Under the pieces are notes generated by a model. It made no database searches, was not told where the DNA came from, and saw nothing but the letters and a program-made list of their open reading frames with translations. A program made the translations under genes and the position numbers. Below, in pieces: positions 62,012 through 64,000 of a DNA stretch of 64,000 nucleotides. Source of the DNA: Gaoshiqia sediminis. GTDB lineage: Bacteria > Bacteroidota > Bacteroidia > Bacteroidales > Prolixibacteraceae. How positions within the stretch are numbered: the first letter of the stretch is position 1; every line of letters starts with the position of its first letter. The stretch spans positions 124,001 to 188,000 of the forward strand of contig NZ_JAPAAF010000005.1 in the NCBI RefSeq assembly GCF_025907915.1. Reading direction: 5' to 3'.

Positions 62012-62878
62012 ATGAAAGAAGAAAAATTACAAGCACTGATTGCTTTGCTGGACGACCCGGACCAAGCTGTTTTTGAACAGGTGGAAAAAGAATTGTTGCA
62101 GGAAGACGCCGCAATCATCGGGCAACTGGAACAGATCTGGGAAACCAGCCTGGACCATCTTCTGCAATCGCGAATTGAAAACCTGGTTCAACAAATCCAG
62201 TTCAGGGAAACCAGCAAAAAAATAAAAAGCTGGTCAAAACAAATGAATGTCGATTTGTTTGAGGGATTCTTCCTGATCAGTCAGTACCAATACCCCGAAC
62301 TGAAAGTAAAGGCTATAAAAAGCAAAATTCAGAAAATCAGCAGCGACGTTTGGCTCGAAATCAGCAACAAACTTACCTCCATCGAAAAAATTACAGTGCT
62401 CAACCACCTGTTTTACGATGTGCATAAGTTTACGGTAAATATGGGCAACCTGCATTCGCCGCAAAATTGTTACCTGAACCAATTGCTTGAAACGAAAAAG
62501 GGGAATCCGGTTTCTATAGCCATTCTTTATACCCTGGTGGCTCGCGAACTGGGCTTCCCGGTTCAGCTGATCGATTTTCCGCGCAACCCCTTACTGGCCT
62601 ACATTGACCCCGAAACTGCCCGTAAAGCGCATGGGAAAGACTACAACTCGCCTGTACTTTTCTACATTAATCCTTCAAACAAGGGCGCCATAATTGGCAG
62701 GAAAGAGATCGATTTTTTTCTGAAAAAGAATGAGCAGGTCAACGAAGAAACGTTTTACCAACCCTGCGAAGACCGCGTGATGATAAAAAAACTACTGGAA
62801 AGTTTGATTGAAGCTTATAATTCGATGGGCTACCAGGAAAAAGTGGATGACCTCACCGCCATAGCCGGTCTTTTATAA
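62012..62878 (+). CDS. SirB1-like transglutaminase-fold protein
   Basis: The 288-residue protein has the Transglut_core2 region (VLNHLFYDVHKFTVNMGN, LETKKGNPVSIAILYTLVA, LGFPVQLIDFPRNPLLAYID), preceded by about 100 helical residues. In most bacteria the SirB1 group carries TPRs and is of unknown activity; here the catalytic Cys position of true transglutaminases appears to be Ser (NPVSIAIL). It lies 10 bp after the phosphorylase and is probably co-transcribed. Confidence 0.8.
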   Translation: MKEEKLQALIALLDDPDQAVFEQVEKELLQEDAAIIGQLEQIWETSLDHLLQSRIENLVQQIQFRETSKKIKSWSKQMNVDLFEGFFLISQYQYPELKVKAIKSKIQKISSDVWLEISNKLTSIEKITVLNHLFYDVHKFTVNMGNLHSPQNCYLNQLLETKKGNPVSIAILYTLVARELGFPVQLIDFPRNPLLAYIDPETARKAHGKDYNSPVLFYINPSNKGAIIGRKEIDFFLKKNEQVNEETFYQPCEDRVMIKKLLESLIEAYNSMGYQEKVDDLTAIAGLL

Positions 62879-62889
62879 ATACAGCGTAA

Positions 62890-63663
62890 TCACCCGACAG
62901 ATTTCCGTTGAAACACCAGCTCCGGATAAACGATTTCTGCTAAGAATAAACCTTCGGAAGGCGCCGAAGCGCCGGCTGCTCCACGATCCTTCGCCTCTAT
63001 GATGTCCCGAAATCCTTCCACCGAAAGCTTCCCCTGCCCTACTTCAACCAGCGTGCCGACAATTGCCCGCACCATATTCCGCAAAAAACGATCAGCTTTC
63101 ACGGTAAATACCAACTGATGGCCTTTCTGTGTCCACTCCACCTGCGAAATGTGGCAAATATTGGTTTTCACATCGGTGTGCAATTTGCTGAAACTGGTAA
63201 AATCCTCGTAATCGAACAACAACCGGCAGGCTTCATTCATTTTACCCACATCCAATTTCCGGGTAAAATACCAGGAGGTCTCCTGCAAAAACGGGTCTTT
63301 GCGCTGATTGATGAAATAGTGATAGGTGCGCGAAACCGCATCAAAGCGAGCATGCGCTTCCGGACTTACCTTGGTTAAACCAAAAATCACGACATCAGCG
63401 CTTAAAAAACTATTTAATTTATAGGTAAAATCGGAGTGGTCAAGCGTTTGCTTTACCGAGTCGAAATGAGCCACAAAATAACTGGCATGGACCCCTGTGT
63501 CTGTTCTTCCGGCACCGGTAACGGCAATTGGTTCGCGGCAAATTGTGCTCAAAGCATATTCCAGCGTTTGCTGCACACTTTTAGCGTTCGGCTGTATTTG
63601 CCACCCATGAAACCGGGTTCCGTTATAAGCCAATTCAATAAAATAACGTTGTTTTAATTCCAT
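62890..63663 (-). CDS. truA: tRNA pseudouridine(38-40) synthase
   Basis: The 257-residue protein has the TruA signature GAGRTDTGVHASYFVAHFDS with the catalytic Asp, preceded by RYFIELAYNGTRFHGWQIQPN and followed by VSRTYHYFINQRKDPF and FLRNMVRAIVGTLVEVG. It isomerises uridines at positions 38-40 in the anticodon stem of many tRNAs. Length and motifs are complete. It is convergent with the SirB1-like gene, 11 bp apart. Confidence 0.97.
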   Translation of the reverse strand: MELKQRYFIELAYNGTRFHGWQIQPNAKSVQQTLEYALSTICREPIAVTGAGRTDTGVHASYFVAHFDSVKQTLDHSDFTYKLNSFLSADVVIFGLTKVSPEAHARFDAVSRTYHYFINQRKDPFLQETSWYFTRKLDVGKMNEACRLLFDYEDFTSFSKLHTDVKTNICHISQVEWTQKGHQLVFTVKADRFLRNMVRAIVGTLVEVGQGKLSVEGFRDIIEAKDRGAAGASAPSEGLFLAEIVYPELVFQRKSVG

Positions 63664-63834
63664 ATTTGCAGAGTAAAAAAATTACGGGCGGGTAACAATA
63701 AACAGCCCGGTTTTATTAATTTTACGGCTCTTTCGGGCGAGAATGAGCTTAACAACTTTTAACAAAGTTATACCCTTTTTTGTAGAAGGATAAATTATTT
63801 TCGTCAACCATTAAAAAAATAATAATCAAAAAAT

Positions 63835-64000
63835 ATGAATCAAGCAGTTGATATTCGTGAGCTAAACGAACGGATCCAGAAAGAAAGTTCTTTTGTGGAC
63901 ATAATCAGCATGGAAATGAACAAGGTGATTATTGGTCAGAAACACTTGGTGGAGAGTTTGATGATTGGTTTGCTTTCCGGCGGGCACATTTTGTTGGAAG
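63835..64000 (+). CDS. MoxR-family AAA+ ATPase, 5' end only
   Basis: About 55 residues are visible before the window ends: MNQAVDIRELNERIQKES, then VIIGQKHLVESLMIGLLSGGHILLE. That is the opening of MoxR AAA+ ATPases, just before the Walker A motif (GxxGxGKT), which falls beyond the edge. MoxR ATPases act with von Willebrand-domain proteins as metal-insertion chaperones or in aerotolerance (BatA-type) operons. The rest is not seen. Confidence 0.85.
   Translation, partial: MNQAVDIRELNERIQKESSFVDIISMEMNKVIIGQKHLVESLMIGLLSGGHILLE

Noticed and set aside
1-64000. CRISPR arrays, prophage, insertion sequences and tRNA or rRNA genes
   Set aside because: No regularly spaced long direct repeats, transposase or phage genes, and no tRNA- or rRNA-like segments were recognised on either strand.

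Overview
The window comes from a Bacteroidota chromosome. A marine or sediment Marinilabiliales/Prolixibacteraceae-type anaerobe or facultative anaerobe is my best guess, from gene style only. Support includes several exact copies of the Bacteroidota -7 promoter element TAnnTTTG, a PorE-type OmpA protein, a DUF5916 barrel, DUF5063, a Bacteroidota-style HU protein, pyrB-pyrI, trhO and a FucR-like GntR regulator. I found no rRNA, tRNA, CRISPR array, transposase or prophage.

Layout. 1-2051 is the truncated end of an AT-rich McrB-type restriction GTPase with two EVE-like domains. 2150-13335 is a same-strand run of nine genes: three exported PQQ-like beta-propellers, an NHL propeller, a small Cys-rich twin-arginine protein, a Tat polyferredoxin, a NapH/NosR-like membrane ferredoxin, a membrane-anchored propeller, and a fused NuoE-NuoF (HydC-HydB-like) flavoprotein. 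Upstream, 13660-17276 is a second unit on the same strand with its own terminator. It encodes a tandem DUF1080 (3-keto-glycoside hydrolase family) protein, a TIM-barrel lipoprotein and a Tat-exported Gfo/Idh/MocA oxidoreductase. A divergent membrane-bound winged-helix regulator (17413-18579) follows. Together these look like a periplasmic oxidative sugar pathway next to a dedicated inner-membrane Fe-S/flavin electron conduit. This is the most interesting system in the window, and linking the two halves is inference.

18592-31000 is mixed: PorE-like protein, an ATP-grasp protein with a near-leaderless TTG start, a REP-like hairpin, a redoxin, pdxH, msrB, a NifX-like protein, dus, trhO, a probable small RNA, a MATE pump and a DUF5916 protein. 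31175-34759 is a three-gene biotin-dependent acyl-CoA carboxylase operon. A serine-hydrolase-like lipoprotein that has lost its catalytic motifs follows. 36288-41939 is an L-fucose locus (GntR regulator, fucP, DUF6786 lipoprotein, fucI). 42072-51171 holds a dicarboxylate/amino-acid symporter, a DUF134 regulator with a G8 tract, aroC, a SlyD-type isomerase with a Cys-rich tail, LptD, an amidase and an MCE protein.

51448-64000 is housekeeping: dnaA, a YigZ-family gene, pyrBI behind a possible attenuator leader, a GAF protein, an RRM protein, an RlmI-like methyltransferase, a DEDDy exonuclease, DUF5063, an HU-like protein preceded by four 22-bp AT-rich repeats, a thioesterase, a prohibitin-like protein, a nucleoside phosphorylase, a SirB1-like protein, truA and the start of a MoxR ATPase. 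Several annotated starts were chosen because a -7 element lies between the longer open frame's first codon and the true coding start.
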